From Streptococcus pneumoniae (GTDB taxonomy: Bacteria; Bacillota; Bacilli; Lactobacillales; Streptococcaceae): a DNA stretch of 64,000 nucleotides. Of the stretch, positions 8,218 through 18,543 are shown piece by piece. Both the position numbers and the translations under genes were made by a program. Position 1 is the first letter of the stretch. The number at the start of each line of letters is the position of its first letter. The notes below the pieces were generated by a model that ran no database searches, was not told the DNA's origin, and saw only the letters and a program-made list of their open reading frames with translations. Where the stretch lies: positions 423,312 to 487,311 of the forward strand of contig NZ_CKYA01000002.1 of assembly GCF_001113365.1 (NCBI RefSeq), read 5' to 3'.

Positions 8218-10111
8218 AAAAACAGCTGTCATCGACGAGATGATTAAAAATTTGACAGACCACGGTTATGTAACAGATTTTGAAACTTTTAAAGAAGGCA
8301 TTTTGGCGCGTGAAGCCTTGACTTCTACTGGTTTGGGTGACGGTATCGCAATGCCTCACAGCAAAAACGCTGCTGTCAAAGAAGCGACAGTTCTATTTGC
8401 TAAGTCAAATAAGGGTGTTGATTATGAGAGCTTGGACGGACAACCAACAGACCTCTTCTTCATGATTGCGGCTCCAGAAGGTGCCAATGACACTCACTTG
8501 GCAGCCTTGGCAGAATTGTCTCAATACTTGATGAAAGACGGTTTTGCTGACAAACTTCGTCAAGTAACATCAGCTGACCAAGTCATTGAACTCTTTGACC
8601 AAGCTTCAGAAAAAACTGAAGAGCCTGTTCAAGCACCTGCCAATGACTCTGGTGACTTTATCGTGGCTGTTACAGCTTGTACGACAGGTATTGCCCACAC
8701 TTACATGGCCCAAGAAGCCCTTCAAAAAGTGGCTGCTGAAATGGGTGTTGGAATTAAGGTTGAAACCAACGGTGCCAGTGGTGTTGGTAACCAACTAACT
8801 GCGGAAGACATTCGTAAGGCTAAAGCTGTTATCATCGCAGCAGACAAGGCCGTTGAAATGGATCGATTTGATGGAAAACCATTGATCAATCGTCCAGTTG
8901 CTGACGGTATCCGTAAGACAGAAGAGTTGATCAACTTGGCTCTTTCTGGGGATGCTGAAATCTACCGTGCTGCAAATGGTGCAAAAGCTGCAACAGCCTC
9001 TAACGAAAAACAAAGCCTTGGTGGTGCCTTCTACAAACACTTGATGAGTGGTGTCTCTCAAATGTTGCCATTCGTTATCGGTGGTGGTATCATGATTGCC
9101 CTTGCCTTCTTGATTGACGGTGCTTTGGGTGTTCCAAATGAAAACCTTGGTAATCTTGGTTCTTACCATGAACTAGCTTCTATGTTCATGAAAATTGGGG
9201 GAGCTGCCTTTGGTTTGATGCTTCCAGTCTTTGCAGGTTATGTTGCCTACTCTATTGCTGAAAAACCAGGTTTGGTAGCAGGTTTCGTGGCTGGTGCTAT
9301 TGCTAAAGAAGGTTTTGCCTTTGGTAAAATCCCCTATGCTGCAGGTGGTGAAGCAACTTCAACTCTTGCAGGTGTCTCATCTGGTTTCCTAGGTGCTCTT
9401 GTGGGTGGATTTATAGCAGGTGCTTTGGTTCTTGCTATCAAGAAATACGTTAAAGTTCCTCGTTCACTTGAAGGTGCTAAATCAATCCTTCTCTTACCAC
9501 TTCTTGGAACAATCTTGACTGGATTTGTTATGCTAGCTGTTAACATCCCAATGGCAGCAATCAACACAGCTATGAATGATTTCCTTGGCGGTCTTGGAGG
9601 CGGTTCAGCTGTCCTTCTCGGTATCGTTCTTGGAGGAATGATGGCTGTCGATATGGGTGGACCAGTCAATAAAGCAGCTTATGTCTTTGGTACAGGTACG
9701 CTTGCAGCAACTGTTTCTTCAGGTGGTTCTGTGGCTATGGCAGCAGTTATGGCTGGAGGAATGGTGCCACCACTTGCAATCTTTGTCGCAACTCTTCTTT
9801 TCAAAGATAAATTTACCAAGGAAGAACGCAACTCTGGTTTGACGAATATCATCATGGGCTTGTCATTTATCACTGAGGGAGCGATTCCATTTGGTGCCGC
9901 TGACCCAGCTCGTGCGATTCCAAGCTTCATCCTTGGTTCGGCAGTAGCAGGTGGACTCGTTGGTCTTACTGGTATCAAACTCATGGCGCCACACGGAGGA
10001 ATCTTCGTTATCGCCCTTACTTCAAATGCCCTCCTTTACCTTGTTTCTGTCTTGGTAGGAGCAATCGTAAGTGGTGTGGTCTATGGTTACCTACGCAAAC
10101 CTCAAGCATAA
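8159..10111 (+). CDS. fruA: Fructose-specific PTS enzyme IIABC
   Basis: A 650-residue permease that imports fructose while phosphorylating it to fructose-1-phosphate. Domain order: IIA (about 1-150, phospho-site H67 in GIAMPHSKN), IIB (about 167-265, phospho-site C174 in VTACTTGIAHT), and membrane IIC (about 295-648, eight to ten hydrophobic segments, FITEGAIPFGA motif). It is the last gene of the fru operon; its ATG lies within the end of the extended fruK frame. A terminator follows within 50 nt. Confidence 0.96.
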   Translation: MKIQDLLRKDVMLLDLQATEKTAVIDEMIKNLTDHGYVTDFETFKEGILAREALTSTGLGDGIAMPHSKNAAVKEATVLFAKSNKGVDYESLDGQPTDLFFMIAAPEGANDTHLAALAELSQYLMKDGFADKLRQVTSADQVIELFDQASEKTEEPVQAPANDSGDFIVAVTACTTGIAHTYMAQEALQKVAAEMGVGIKVETNGASGVGNQLTAEDIRKAKAVIIAADKAVEMDRFDGKPLINRPVADGIRKTEELINLALSGDAEIYRAANGAKAATASNEKQSLGGAFYKHLMSGVSQMLPFVIGGGIMIALAFLIDGALGVPNENLGNLGSYHELASMFMKIGGAAFGLMLPVFAGYVAYSIAEKPGLVAGFVAGAIAKEGFAFGKIPYAAGGEATSTLAGVSSGFLGALVGGFIAGALVLAIKKYVKVPRSLEGAKSILLLPLLGTILTGFVMLAVNIPMAAINTAMNDFLGGLGGGSAVLLGIVLGGMMAVDMGGPVNKAAYVFGTGTLAATVSSGGSVAMAAVMAGGMVPPLAIFVATLLFKDKFTKEERNSGLTNIIMGLSFITEGAIPFGAADPARAIPSFILGSAVAGGLVGLTGIKLMAPHGGIFVIALTSNALLYLVSVLVGAIVSGVVYGYLRKPQA

Positions 10112-10129
10112 AACTTAGATATAAAATGA

Positions 10130-10159
10130 AAAGATTGGACTGTTTGATCCAGTCTTTTT
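10130..10159 (+). terminator. Terminator of the fru operon
   Basis: AAAGATTGGA (10130-10139) pairs with TCCAGTCTTT (10148-10157), one G-U pair, ending in a T run. Confidence 0.85.
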
Positions 10160-10184
10160 CTCTTTCCGAAATGCCTGTGAAATA

Positions 10185-10200
10185 TGGTATAATAGAAGAA
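10185..10200 (+). promoter_or_regulatory. ftsK promoter, predicted leaderless
   Basis: A TG-extended -10, TGGTATAAT, has its hexamer at 10188-10193. Counting the usual seven bases puts +1 at 10200, the A of the ftsK ATG. There is no ribosome binding site upstream, only AGAAGA, which would not be transcribed. Confidence 0.65.
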
Positions 10201-12503
10201 TGGCAAACAAGAATACAAGTAAAACAAGACGGAGACCGTCTAAAGCAGAACTCGAAAGAAAAGAAGCGATTCAACGAATGTTGATTTCGTTGGGAATCGC
10301 GCTTTTATTGATTTTCGCAGCCTTCAAATTAGGGGCTGCAGGTATCACTTTTTACAATTTAATTCGCTTGCTGGTGGGGAGTCTAGCTTATCTGGCAATA
10401 TTTGCCCTCTTGATCTATCTCTTCTTTTTCAAGTGGATACGAAAACAGGAAGGTCTCCTATCTGGCTTTTTCATTATATTTGCAGGCTTGCTCCTGATTT
10501 TTGAGGCCTACTTGGTTTGGAAATATGGCTTGGACAAGTCGGTCTTAAAAGGAACTATGGCTCAGGTTGTGACTGATTTGACTGGTTTTCGAACAACCAG
10601 TTTTGCTGGAGGGGGCTTGATTGGAGTTGGCCTCTATATGCCAACCGCCTTTCTCTTTTCAAATATCGGCACTTATTTTATTGGTTCTATTTTGATTTTA
10701 GCAGGCGCTCTCCTAATCAGTCCTTGGTCTGTTTATGATATTGCTGAATTTTTCAGTAGAGGCTTTGCCAAATGGCGAGAAGGACATGAGCGTCGAAAAG
10801 AGGAACGCTTTGTCAAACAAGAAGAAAAAGCTCGTCAAAAGGCTGAGGAAGAGGCTAGATTAGAACAAGAAGAAGCTGAAAAAGCCTTACTCGATTTGCC
10901 TCCTGTTGATATGGAAACGGGTGAAATTCTGACAGCAGATGTTGTGCTTGACATTCCTCCTGTTCCAGAAGAAGACTGGGTGGAACCAGAAATCATCCTG
11001 CCTCAAGCCGAACTTGAATTCCCTGAGCAGGAAGAAGGCTCAGATGACGAAGATGTTCAGGTTGATTTTTCAGCCAAAGAAGCCCTTGAATATAAACTTC
11101 CAAGTTTACAACTCTTTGCCCCAGATAAACCAAAAGACCAGTCTAAAGAGAAGAAAATTGTCAGAGAAAATATCAAAATCCTAGAAGAAACCTTTGCTAG
11201 CTTTGGTATCAAGGTAACGGTTGAACGGGCCGAAATTGGGCCATCAGTGACCAAATATGAAGTCAAGCCAGCAGTTGGAGTACGGGTTAATCGCATTTCC
11301 AATCTGGCAGATGACCTCGCTCTAGCCTTGGCGGCCAAGGATGTCCGAATCGAAGCACCTATCCCAGGGAAATCCCTAGTCGGAATCGAAGTACCCAACT
11401 CTGAAATTGCGACAGTTTCTTTCCGCGAACTATGGGAACAATCTCAAACGAAAGCAGAAAATCTCTTGGAAATTCCTTTAGGAAAGGCGGTTAATGGCAC
11501 AGCAAGGGCTTTTGACCTTTCTAAAATGCCCCACTTGCTCGTCGCAGGTTCAACGGGTTCAGGGAAGTCAGTAGCAGTTAACGGTATTATCGCCAGCATT
11601 CTCATGAAAGCTCGACCCGATCAAGTTAAATTTATGATGGTCGATCCCAAGATGGTTGAGTTATCTGTTTACAATGATATTCCCCATCTCTTGATTCCAG
11701 TTGTGACCAATCCACGCAAAGCCAGCAAGGCCCTGCAAAAGGTTGTGGATGAGATGGAAAATCGTTATGAACTCTTTGCCAAGGTGGGAGTTCGGAATAT
11801 TGCAGGCTTTAATGCCAAGGTAGAAGAGTTCAATGCCCAGTCTGAGTACAAGCAGGTTCCGCTACCGCTCATTGTCGTGATTGTGGATGAGTTGGCTGAC
11901 CTCATGATGGTGGCCAGCAAGGAAGTGGAAGATGCCATCATTCGTCTTGGACAGAAGGCGCGTGCTGCCGGTATCCACATGATTCTTGCAACCCAGCGTC
12001 CATCCGTTGATGTCATCTCTGGTCTGATCAAGGCCAATGTCCCATCTCGTGTCGCTTTCGCAGTTTCATCAGGGACAGACTCCCGTACGATCTTGGATGA
12101 AAATGGAGCAGAAAAACTGCTTGGTCGAGGAGACATGCTCTTTAAACCGATTGATGAAAATCATCCAGTTCGTCTACAAGGCTCCTTTATATCGGATGAC
12201 GATGTCGAACGCATCGTAAACTATATCAAGGCTCAGGCTGATGCGGACTACGATGAGAGTTTTGATCCAGGTGAGGTTTCTGAAAATGAAGGAGAATTTT
12301 CAGATGGTGAATCTGGTGGAGATCCGCTTTTTGAAGAAGCCAAAGCTTTAGTCATCGAGACCCAGAAAGCCAGTGCATCCATGATTCAGCGTCGTTTGTC
12401 AGTTGGATTTAACCGTGCGACCCGTCTCATGGAAGAGCTTGAGATGGCAGGTGTCATTGGTCCAGCTGAAGGGACCAAGCCAAGAAAAGTATTGCAACAA
12501 TAA
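10200..12503 (+). CDS. ftsK: DNA translocase FtsK/SpoIIIE
   Basis: A 767-residue septal DNA pump that clears chromosomes from the closing division site. The N-terminus has about four TM helices (roughly residues 25-175), then a charged linker rich in Glu and Lys (about 195-300). The RecA-like motor follows, with Walker A GSTGSGKS (K456) and Walker [13 protein letters not shown] (about 556). The C-terminal winged-helix gamma domain that reads KOPS-like sites ends at [19 protein letters not shown]. Length is normal for the family. It is monocistronic, with a predicted start site at the ATG itself. Confidence 0.96.
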   Translation: MANKNTSKTRRRPSKAELERKEAIQRMLISLGIALLLIFAAFKLGAAGITFYNLIRLLVGSLAYLAIFALLIYLFFFKWIRKQEGLLSGFFIIFAGLLLIFEAYLVWKYGLDKSVLKGTMAQVVTDLTGFRTTSFAGGGLIGVGLYMPTAFLFSNIGTYFIGSILILAGALLISPWSVYDIAEFFSRGFAKWREGHERRKEERFVKQEEKARQKAEEEARLEQEEAEKALLDLPPVDMETGEILTADVVLDIPPVPEEDWVEPEIILPQAELEFPEQEEGSDDEDVQVDFSAKEALEYKLPSLQLFAPDKPKDQSKEKKIVRENIKILEETFASFGIKVTVERAEIGPSVTKYEVKPAVGVRVNRISNLADDLALALAAKDVRIEAPIPGKSLVGIEVPNSEIATVSFRELWEQSQTKAENLLEIPLGKAVNGTARAFDLSKMPHLLVAGSTGSGKSVAVNGIIASILMKARPDQVKFMMVDPKMVELSVYNDIPHLLIPVVTNPRKASKALQKVVDEMENRYELFAKVGVRNIAGFNAKVEEFNAQSEYKQVPLPLIVVIVDELADLMMVASKEVEDAIIRLGQKARAAGIHMILATQRPSVDVISGLIKANVPSRVAFAVSSGTDSRTILDENGAEKLLGRGDMLFKPIDENHPVRLQGSFISDDDVERIVNYIKAQADADYDESFDPGEVSENEGEFSDGESGGDPLFEEAKALVIETQKASASMIQRRLSVGFNRATRLMEELEMAGVIGPAEGTKPRKVLQQ

Positions 12504-12506
12504 AAA

Positions 12507-12542
12507 AATAGCTTCTTTTCAAGTTTGGAAAGAAGTTATTTT
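12507..12542 (+). terminator. Terminator of ftsK
   Basis: AATAGCTTCTTTTC (12507-12520) pairs imperfectly with GAAAGAAGTTATT (12528-12540), followed by TTT. Confidence 0.7.
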
Positions 12543-12562
12543 ACTGGCTATTGATTACTTTT

Positions 12563-12713
12563 ATACTCTTCGAAAATCAAATTCAAACCACGTCAGCTTC
12601 GCCTTGCCGTATATATGTGACTGACTTCGTCAGTCTTATCTACAACCTCAAAACAGTGTTTTGAGCAGCCTACGGCTAGCTTCCTAGTTTGCTCTTTGAT
12701 TTTCATTGAGTAT
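12563..12713 (+). repeat. BOX element 1 (A-B-C)
   Basis: About 151 bp. boxA starts at ATACTCTTCGAAAATC, a boxB-like palindrome (GACTGACTTCGTCAGTC) lies in the middle, and boxC ends CATTGAGTAT. BOX elements are mobile, non-coding repeats of pneumococcus and relatives. Its right end supplies the stop codon of the leftward gene at 12703-13128. Confidence 0.9.
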
Positions 12714-13128
12714 TATTTTCTGAAGTTGGGGTATTGGACTGTTTTTCATTTTCAGTAGCAGGTTTACTTGGAGTAGGAGTAGAAGAATCCTGAGTTGATG
12801 CTTTCTGCTCTTCTTTTTTCTCTTCCTTGACGCTGGATTTTGGCGTTTCTTCTTGTTGTGTTTTTTCTTGACTAGTATTATTTTCCTTATTGGGACTAGT
12901 GTTTTCCTGAGGGGATTCCTTTTGAATTTCTTTGACAATGGTTGTCGTCTGGCTTGTCGTAGGTTCTTTTTTAGTATCTTTATTATTATCTAGAGCGTTC
13001 ATGATAGTGATACTTGCGGTAATCAAGCCAAGGATACTAGCGATAGTAGCAACGGTTTTTTGAAAGACAGTAAATCCTTTTTTGATGTGTTCTGTTTTTG
13101 GTTTTGAAGTTCTACGATAATTAGACAT
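12703..13128 (-). CDS. Membrane-anchored low-complexity protein (hypothetical)
   Basis: 141 residues: a basic N-terminus (SNYRRTSKPKTEHIKKG), one hydrophobic segment at about residues 22-46, then about 95 residues of low complexity rich in Glu, Gln, Ser, Thr, Lys and Pro. No catalytic motif is visible. The tail probably lies outside the membrane, but topology is inferred. AGGAGAG precedes the ATG. The last few codons and the TGA lie inside BOX element 1, so the present C-terminus was partly set by the repeat. I have a weak memory of a streptococcal DUF6556 family with this N-terminus; function is unknown. Confidence 0.75.
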   Translation of the reverse strand: MSNYRRTSKPKTEHIKKGFTVFQKTVATIASILGLITASITIMNALDNNKDTKKEPTTSQTTTIVKEIQKESPQENTSPNKENNTSQEKTQQEETPKSSVKEEKKEEQKASTQDSSTPTPSKPATENEKQSNTPTSENNTQ

Positions 13129-13205
13129 GCATTCTCTCCTTTGATTAAAATTTATTATACCTCATTTCTTTAAAAAAATCTTAAAAAAAGAGGAATTGCC
13201 CTTTC

Positions 13206-13234
13206 TTGTCGCAAGCTCCGTTTCATGATACAAT
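13206..13234 (+). promoter_or_regulatory. Promoter of the desulfurase-thiI operon
   Basis: TTGTCG (13206-13211), a 17-bp spacer, TACAAT (13229-13234). Confidence 0.65.
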
Positions 13235-13266
13235 AGAAGAAGTGATTTTAGAAAGCGTGAGAAAAC

Positions 13267-14409
13267 ATGATTTACTTTGATAATTCGGCGACGACCAAGC
13301 CCTATCCTGAAGCACTTGAAACCTATATGCAGGTTGCTTCAAAAATTTTAGGAAATCCATCTAGTCTCCATCGTTTGGGAGACCAAGCAACACGAATTTT
13401 AGATGCTTCCCGTCAGCAAATTGCAGATTTAATCGGTAAGAAAAGCGATGAAATCTTCTTTACTTCTGGTGGGACAGAAGGAGATAACTGGGTCATCAAG
13501 GGTGTGGCCTTTGAAAAAGCTCGGTTTGGCAAGCACATCATTGTATCAGCCGTTGAACATCCAGCAGTTAAGGAATCAGCCCTCTGGCTGAAAAGTCAAG
13601 GATTTGAAGTGGATTTGGCTCCAGTAGATGAGAAAGGATTTGTCGATGTTGAGGCGCTAGCAGATTTGATACGACCAGAGACGACCCTCGTTTCCATCAT
13701 GGCAGTTAACAATGAAATCGGCTCTGTTCAGCCCATTGAGGCTATTTCAGAACTGTTAGCAGACAAGCCGACTATTTCCTTTCATGTCGATGCGGTTCAG
13801 GCACTTGCCAAGATTCCTACTGAAAAATATCTGACAGAACGAGTGGATTTCGCGACCTTCTCTAGTCACAAGTTTCACGGAGTTCGAGGTGTTGGATTTG
13901 TCTATATCAAGTCTGGCAAGAAGATTACCCCTCTTTTAACAGGTGGTGGTCAGGAGCGTGATTATCGCTCGACAACTGAAAATGTGGCAGGGATTGCAGC
14001 GACAGCCAAGGCTCTCCGTTTGTCTATGGAAAAGCTAGATTTCTTTACTAGTAAGACAGGACAGATGAAGGCAGTGATTCGCCAAGCTCTTTTAGATTAT
14101 CCAGATATATTTGTCTTTTCAGATGAGGAAGACTTTGCCCCTCATATCCTGACTTTTGGAATCAAGGGTGTTCGTGGTGAGGTCATTGTTCACGCCTTTG
14201 AAGACTATGATATTTTCATCTCAACGACCTCGGCTTGTTCGTCCAAGGCAGGAAAACCAGCCGGAACCCTGATTGCAATGGGAGTGGACAAGGATAAGGC
14301 CCAGTCAGCTGTGCGTCTTAGCCTAGACCTTGAAAATGATATGAGCCAGGTCGAGCAGTTTTTGACCAAGTTAAAATTGATTTACAATCAAACTAGAAAA
14401 GTAAGATAG
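13267..14409 (+). CDS. Cysteine desulfurase, NifS/IscS type, partner of ThiI
   Basis: A fold-type I PLP enzyme of 380 residues that takes sulfur from cysteine as an enzyme persulfide. PLP lysine K202 lies in [16 protein letters not shown] (about 173-178) contacts the cofactor; the catalytic cysteine is C324 in [11 protein letters not shown]. The gene lies 8 nt before thiI, the same pairing as Bacillus nifZ-thiI, so its role is most likely supplying sulfur for tRNA 4-thiouridine rather than general Fe-S assembly, which the Suf system handles. Family firm; partner inferred from context. Confidence 0.93.
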   Translation: MIYFDNSATTKPYPEALETYMQVASKILGNPSSLHRLGDQATRILDASRQQIADLIGKKSDEIFFTSGGTEGDNWVIKGVAFEKARFGKHIIVSAVEHPAVKESALWLKSQGFEVDLAPVDEKGFVDVEALADLIRPETTLVSIMAVNNEIGSVQPIEAISELLADKPTISFHVDAVQALAKIPTEKYLTERVDFATFSSHKFHGVRGVGFVYIKSGKKITPLLTGGGQERDYRSTTENVAGIAATAKALRLSMEKLDFFTSKTGQMKAVIRQALLDYPDIFVFSDEEDFAPHILTFGIKGVRGEVIVHAFEDYDIFISTTSACSSKAGKPAGTLIAMGVDKDKAQSAVRLSLDLENDMSQVEQFLTKLKLIYNQTRKVR

Positions 14410-14417
14410 GAGCATTC

Positions 14418-15632
14418 ATGCAATATTCAGAAATTATGATTCGCTACGGTGAGCTGTCAACCAAGGGTAAAAACCGTATGCGTTTCATCAATAAACTTCG
14501 TAATAATATTTCAGACGTTTTGTCTATCTATCCCCAAGTTAAGGTAACGGCAGATCGCGACCGTGCCCATGCTTACCTCAATGGAGCAGATTACACAGCA
14601 GTAGCAGAATCGCTTAAGCAAGTCTTTGGAATTCAGAATTTTTCTCCAGTATATAAGGTAGAAAAATCTGTAGAAGTTCTGAAGTCTGCTGTCCAAGAGA
14701 TTATGAAAGATATCTACAAGGAAGGCATGACCTTTAAGATTTCTAGCAAGCGTAGCGACCACAATTTTGAACTGGATAGTCGTGAACTCAACCAAACCCT
14801 TGGAGGTGCTGTTTTTGAAGCCATTCCAAATGTGCAAGCTCAAATGAAAAATCCTGACATCAATCTTCAGGTGGAGATTCGTGAAGAAGCAGCCTATCTT
14901 TCTTATGAAACCATTCGTGGGGCTGGTGGTTTGCCAGTTGGAACTTCAGGTAAAGGGATGCTTATGTTGTCAGGAGGGATTGATTCACCTGTAGCTGGTT
15001 ATCTAGCTTTGAAACGTGGGGTGGATATTGAGGCTGTTCACTTTGCTAGTCCACCATATACTAGTCCCGGTGCCCTTAAAAAAGCCCAAGATTTGACTCG
15101 TAAATTGACCAAGTTTGGAGGCAATATCCAGTTTATCGAAGTACCTTTCACAGAGATTCAAGAGGAAATCAAAGCCAAAGCGCCAGAAGCCTACCTTATG
15201 ACCTTGACGCGTCGTTTTATGATGCGGATTACCGATCGTATTCGTGAGGTACGAAATGGTTTAGTTATCATCAATGGGGAAAGTCTAGGTCAAGTAGCCA
15301 GCCAAACCCTTGAAAGTATGCAGGCTATCAATGCTGTTACCAACACTCCCATCATTCGTCCAGTTGTGACCATGGACAAGTTGGAAATCATTGATATTGC
15401 ACAAGAAATTGATACCTTTTACATTTCAATCCAACCGTTTGAGGACTGCTGTACGATTTTTGCACCTGACCGTCCGAAAACAAATCCTAAGATTAAGAAT
15501 GCGGAGCAGTACGAAGCGCGTATGGATGTTGAAGGTTTAGTTGAGCGAGCTGTGGCTGGAATCATGATTACTGAGATAACACCGCAGGCTGAAAAAGATG
15601 AAGTTGATGACTTGATTGATAATCTGCTCTAA
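14418..15632 (+). CDS. thiI: tRNA 4-thiouridine synthase ThiI
   Basis: A 404-residue enzyme that adenylates U8 of tRNA and inserts sulfur to make s4U. It has an N-terminal ferredoxin-like plus THUMP region (about 1-165) and a PP-loop ATPase domain with SGGIDS at 185-190. The C-terminal rhodanese domain of the enterobacterial enzyme is absent, as usual in Firmicutes, so sulfur must come directly from the desulfurase encoded just upstream. The ATG follows AGGAGC. A terminator comes 36 nt after the stop. Confidence 0.95.
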   Translation: MQYSEIMIRYGELSTKGKNRMRFINKLRNNISDVLSIYPQVKVTADRDRAHAYLNGADYTAVAESLKQVFGIQNFSPVYKVEKSVEVLKSAVQEIMKDIYKEGMTFKISSKRSDHNFELDSRELNQTLGGAVFEAIPNVQAQMKNPDINLQVEIREEAAYLSYETIRGAGGLPVGTSGKGMLMLSGGIDSPVAGYLALKRGVDIEAVHFASPPYTSPGALKKAQDLTRKLTKFGGNIQFIEVPFTEIQEEIKAKAPEAYLMTLTRRFMMRITDRIREVRNGLVIINGESLGQVASQTLESMQAINAVTNTPIIRPVVTMDKLEIIDIAQEIDTFYISIQPFEDCCTIFAPDRPKTNPKIKNAEQYEARMDVEGLVERAVAGIMITEITPQAEKDEVDDLIDNLL

Positions 15633-15667
15633 TTTAGAAAATCCAAAAGAATTTAGAAAATTAAATG

Positions 15668-15716
15668 AAAAAGTTAGTTTTTAATTCCAAAAATGGAAGC
15701 AAAACTAACTTTTTTT
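15668..15716 (+). terminator. Terminator of thiI
   Basis: A perfect 14-bp stem (AAAAAGTTAGTTTT at 15668-15681, AAAACTAACTTTTT at 15701-15714) with a smaller TTCC/GGAA hairpin in the loop and a T run. Confidence 0.9.
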
Positions 15717-15769
15717 CTATAATTGTGATATAATAAAATAAAATTTTGAATATAGAGAGTTTTCTGACA

Positions 15770-16594
15770 ATGAATCAATCCTATTTTTATTTAAAAATGA
15801 AAGAACACAAACTCAAGGTTCCTTATACAGGTAAGGAACGCCGTGTGCGTGTTCTTCTACCTAAAGATTATGAGAAAGACACGAATCGTTCCTATCCTGT
15901 TGTTTATTTTCATGACGGGCAAAATGTTTTTTATAGCAAAGAGTCTTTCATTGGACATTCATGGAAAATTATCCCAGCCATCAAACGAAATCCCGATATC
16001 AGTCGCATGATTGTCGTTGCTATTGACAATGATGGCATGGGGCGGATGAATGAGTATGCGGCATGGAAGTTCCAAGAGTCTCCTATCCCAGGGCAGCAGT
16101 TTGGCGGTAAGGGTGTGGAGTATGCCGAGTTTGTCATGGAGGTGGTCAAGCCTTTTATCGATGAAACTTATCGTACAAAAGCAGACCGCCAGCATACAGC
16201 CATGATTGGTTCCTCACTAGGAGGCAATATTACCCAGTTTATCGGTTTGGAATATCAAGACCAAATTGGTTGTTTAGGGGTCTTTTCATCTGCCAACTGG
16301 CTTCACCAAGAAGCTTTTAACCGCTATATCGAGCGTCAGCAACTATCGCCTGACCAGCGCATCTTCATCTATGTGGGAACGGAAGAAGCGGATGATACAG
16401 ACAAGACCTTGATGGCTGGTAATATCAAACAAGCCTATATCGACTCGTCGCTTCGCTATTACCATGATTTGATAGGAGGGGGAGTACATCTGGATAATCT
16501 TGTGCTGAAAGTTCAGTCTGGTGCCATCCATAGTGAAATCCCTTGGTCAGAAAATCTACCAGATTGTCTGAGATTTTTTGCAGAAAAATGGTAA
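15770..16594 (+). CDS. Alpha/beta hydrolase, esterase family (first of trio)
   Basis: 274 residues of the putative esterase (EstA/EsD-like) family. The nucleophile elbow is G147-S-S149-L-G, after HDGQNVF; a C-terminal His in SGAIHSEIPW completes the expected triad. No signal peptide, so it acts in the cytoplasm. I chose ATG 15770 over an in-frame TTG at 15746, because TATAAT at 15729-15734 puts transcription start near 15741 and leaves the TTG no room for ribosome binding. It is first in an operon with a second hydrolase and an ATP-grasp enzyme. The substrate is unknown. Confidence 0.82.
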   Translation: MNQSYFYLKMKEHKLKVPYTGKERRVRVLLPKDYEKDTNRSYPVVYFHDGQNVFYSKESFIGHSWKIIPAIKRNPDISRMIVVAIDNDGMGRMNEYAAWKFQESPIPGQQFGGKGVEYAEFVMEVVKPFIDETYRTKADRQHTAMIGSSLGGNITQFIGLEYQDQIGCLGVFSSANWLHQEAFNRYIERQQLSPDQRIFIYVGTEEADDTDKTLMAGNIKQAYIDSSLRYYHDLIGGGVHLDNLVLKVQSGAIHSEIPWSENLPDCLRFFAEKW

Positions 16595-16615
16595 GTTAAG
16601 AAAGGAAAAAATGAA

Positions 16616-17356
16616 ATGCATATTGAACATCTTAGCCACTGGAGTGGCCATCTCAACCGTGAAATGTACCTCAATCGTTATGGACATGCTGGAATTCCAG
16701 TTGTGGTCTTTGCTTCATCAGGTGGTAGTCACAATGAATACTATGATTTTGGCATGATTGATGCCTGTGCTTCCTTTATCGAGGAAGGCCGTGTCCAGTT
16801 CTTTACCCTATCTAGTGTGGATAGTGAGAGCTGGTTGGCTACTTGGAAAAACGGTCACGACCAAGCGGAGATGCATCGTGCCTATGAGCGCTATGTGATT
16901 GAGGAGGCCATTCCTTTTATCAAGCACAAGACAGGTTGGTTTGATGGCATGATGACGACAGGTTGCTCTATGGGAGCCTATCATGCACTCAATTTCTTCC
17001 TCCAGCATCCAGATGTATTTACCAAAGTGATTGCTCTTAGTGGTGTTTACGATGCACGTTTCTTTGTCGGCGATTACTACAATGACGATGCTATTTACCA
17101 AAACTCGCCAGTAGATTATATCTGGAACCAGAACGACGGTTGGTTTATTGATCGTTATCGTCAGGCAGAGATTGTGCTTTGTACGGGTCTTGGTGCCTGG
17201 GAACAAGATGGTCTACCATCCTTTTACAAGCTCAAAGAAGCCTTTGACCAGAAACAAATTCCAGCCTGGTTTGCTGAATGGGGACACGATGTCGCCCACG
17301 ACTGGGAATGGTGGCGCAAACAAATGCCTTATTTCCTCGGCAATCTCTATTTATAA
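16616..17356 (+). CDS. Alpha/beta hydrolase, esterase family (second of trio)
   Basis: 246 residues with the elbow G116-C-S118-M-G and C-terminal histidines (EWGHDVAHDWEWW) that likely include the catalytic one. It is only distantly similar to its upstream neighbour, so the pair is not a recent duplication. No signal peptide. It starts 21 nt after the first hydrolase and ends 12 nt before the ATP-grasp gene, so the three are surely one transcript. Two different hydrolases with a ligase suggest making and trimming of an amide- or ester-linked small molecule; that is inference. Confidence 0.8.
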   Translation: MHIEHLSHWSGHLNREMYLNRYGHAGIPVVVFASSGGSHNEYYDFGMIDACASFIEEGRVQFFTLSSVDSESWLATWKNGHDQAEMHRAYERYVIEEAIPFIKHKTGWFDGMMTTGCSMGAYHALNFFLQHPDVFTKVIALSGVYDARFFVGDYYNDDAIYQNSPVDYIWNQNDGWFIDRYRQAEIVLCTGLGAWEQDGLPSFYKLKEAFDQKQIPAWFAEWGHDVAHDWEWWRKQMPYFLGNLYL

Positions 17357-17368
17357 AAGGAGTTACCT

Positions 17369-18535
17369 ATGAATTACCTTGTTATTTCTCCCTACTATCC
17401 GCAAAATTTTCAACAGTTTACCATTGAACTAGCCAATAAAGGCATTACCGTCTTGGGAATTGGTCAAGAGCCTTACGAGCAATTGGATGAGCCCTTACGC
17501 AATAGTCTGACAGAGTATTTCCGTGTTGATAATCTTGAAAATATAGATGAAGTCAAGAGAGCAGTTGCTTTCCTTTTCTATAAACATGGCCCAATTGACC
17601 GCATCGAATCCCACAATGAATATTGGTTAGAGTTAGACGCAAGTCTTCGTGAGCAATTCAATGTTTTTGGTGCCAAACCAGAGGATCTCAAAAAGACGAA
17701 ATATAAGTCTGAAATGAAGAAACTCTTCAAAAAAGCAGGTGTCCCTGTGGTACCTGGAGCAGTTATCAAGACGGAAGCAGATGTGGATCAAGCTGTGAAC
17801 GAAATCGGCCTTCCAATGATTGCCAAACCTGATAATGGAGTGGGAGCAGCCGCGACCTTTAAGCTTGAGACAGAGGACGATATCAATCACTTCAAGACTG
17901 AGTGGGATCATTCAACTGTTTATTTCTTTGAGAAATTTGTCACCTCTAGCGAAATTTGTACCTTTGATGGTCTTGTGGACAAGGATGGTAAAATTGTCTT
18001 CTCAACAACCTTTGATTACGCCTATACACCGCTGGATCTCATGATTTACAAGATGGACAATTCTTATTACGTTCTCAAGGATATGGATCCTAAATTACGT
18101 AAATATGGTGAGGCAATTGTCAAAGAATTTGGTATGAAAGAACGGTTCTTCCATATTGAGTTCTTCCGTGAGGGGGACGATTACATTGCCATTGAGTACA
18201 ATAACCGCCCTGCAGGTGGTTTTACCATTGATGTTTATAACTTTGCCCATTCCTTGGACCTCTATCGTGGCTATGCAGCTATTGTCGCAGGAGAAGAGTT
18301 CCCAATGTCAGAGTTTGAACCTCAGTATTGTTTGGCTACATCACGTCGTGCAAATGCTCACTATGTTTATTCTGAGGAGGACTTGCTTGCCAAATATAGC
18401 CAGCAGTTCAAGGTTAAAAAAATCATGCCAGCTGCCTTTGCGGAACTTCAAGGGGATTACCTTTATATGCTGACAACTCCGAGTCGACAAGAAATGGAGC
18501 AGATGATTGCTGATTTCGGACAACGTCAAGAATAA
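17369..18535 (+). CDS. ATP-grasp ligase-like protein (third of trio)
   Basis: 388 residues. The N-terminal third resembles a pre-ATP-grasp domain (NYLVISPYYPQNFQQF). The ATP-grasp region spans about residues 105-300, with FGAKPEDLKKTKYKSEMKK and GLPMIAKPDNGVGAAAT for nucleotide binding, and E276-Y-N-N279-R-P for metal and phosphate. This is the fold of carboxylate-amine ligases and biotin-carboxylase-like enzymes. I see no biotin carboxyl carrier nearby, so a ligase joining a carboxylate to an amine or thiol is more likely. The substrate is unknown. AAAGGAG precedes the ATG and a terminator follows. Confidence 0.82.
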   Translation: MNYLVISPYYPQNFQQFTIELANKGITVLGIGQEPYEQLDEPLRNSLTEYFRVDNLENIDEVKRAVAFLFYKHGPIDRIESHNEYWLELDASLREQFNVFGAKPEDLKKTKYKSEMKKLFKKAGVPVVPGAVIKTEADVDQAVNEIGLPMIAKPDNGVGAAATFKLETEDDINHFKTEWDHSTVYFFEKFVTSSEICTFDGLVDKDGKIVFSTTFDYAYTPLDLMIYKMDNSYYVLKDMDPKLRKYGEAIVKEFGMKERFFHIEFFREGDDYIAIEYNNRPAGGFTIDVYNFAHSLDLYRGYAAIVAGEEFPMSEFEPQYCLATSRRANAHYVYSEEDLLAKYSQQFKVKKIMPAAFAELQGDYLYMLTTPSRQEMEQMIADFGQRQE

Positions 18536-18543
18536 GAACTATC

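Noticed and set aside
12563..12713. BOX copies considered as CRISPR repeats
   Set aside because: The five copies are spread over 36 kb, not arrayed, and each has the boxA/B/C modular structure. No CRISPR array or cas gene was seen.
15746..15769. TTG start for the first hydrolase of the trio
   Set aside because: The TATAAT at 15729-15734 leaves only a few transcribed bases before the TTG; ATG 15770 is better placed.
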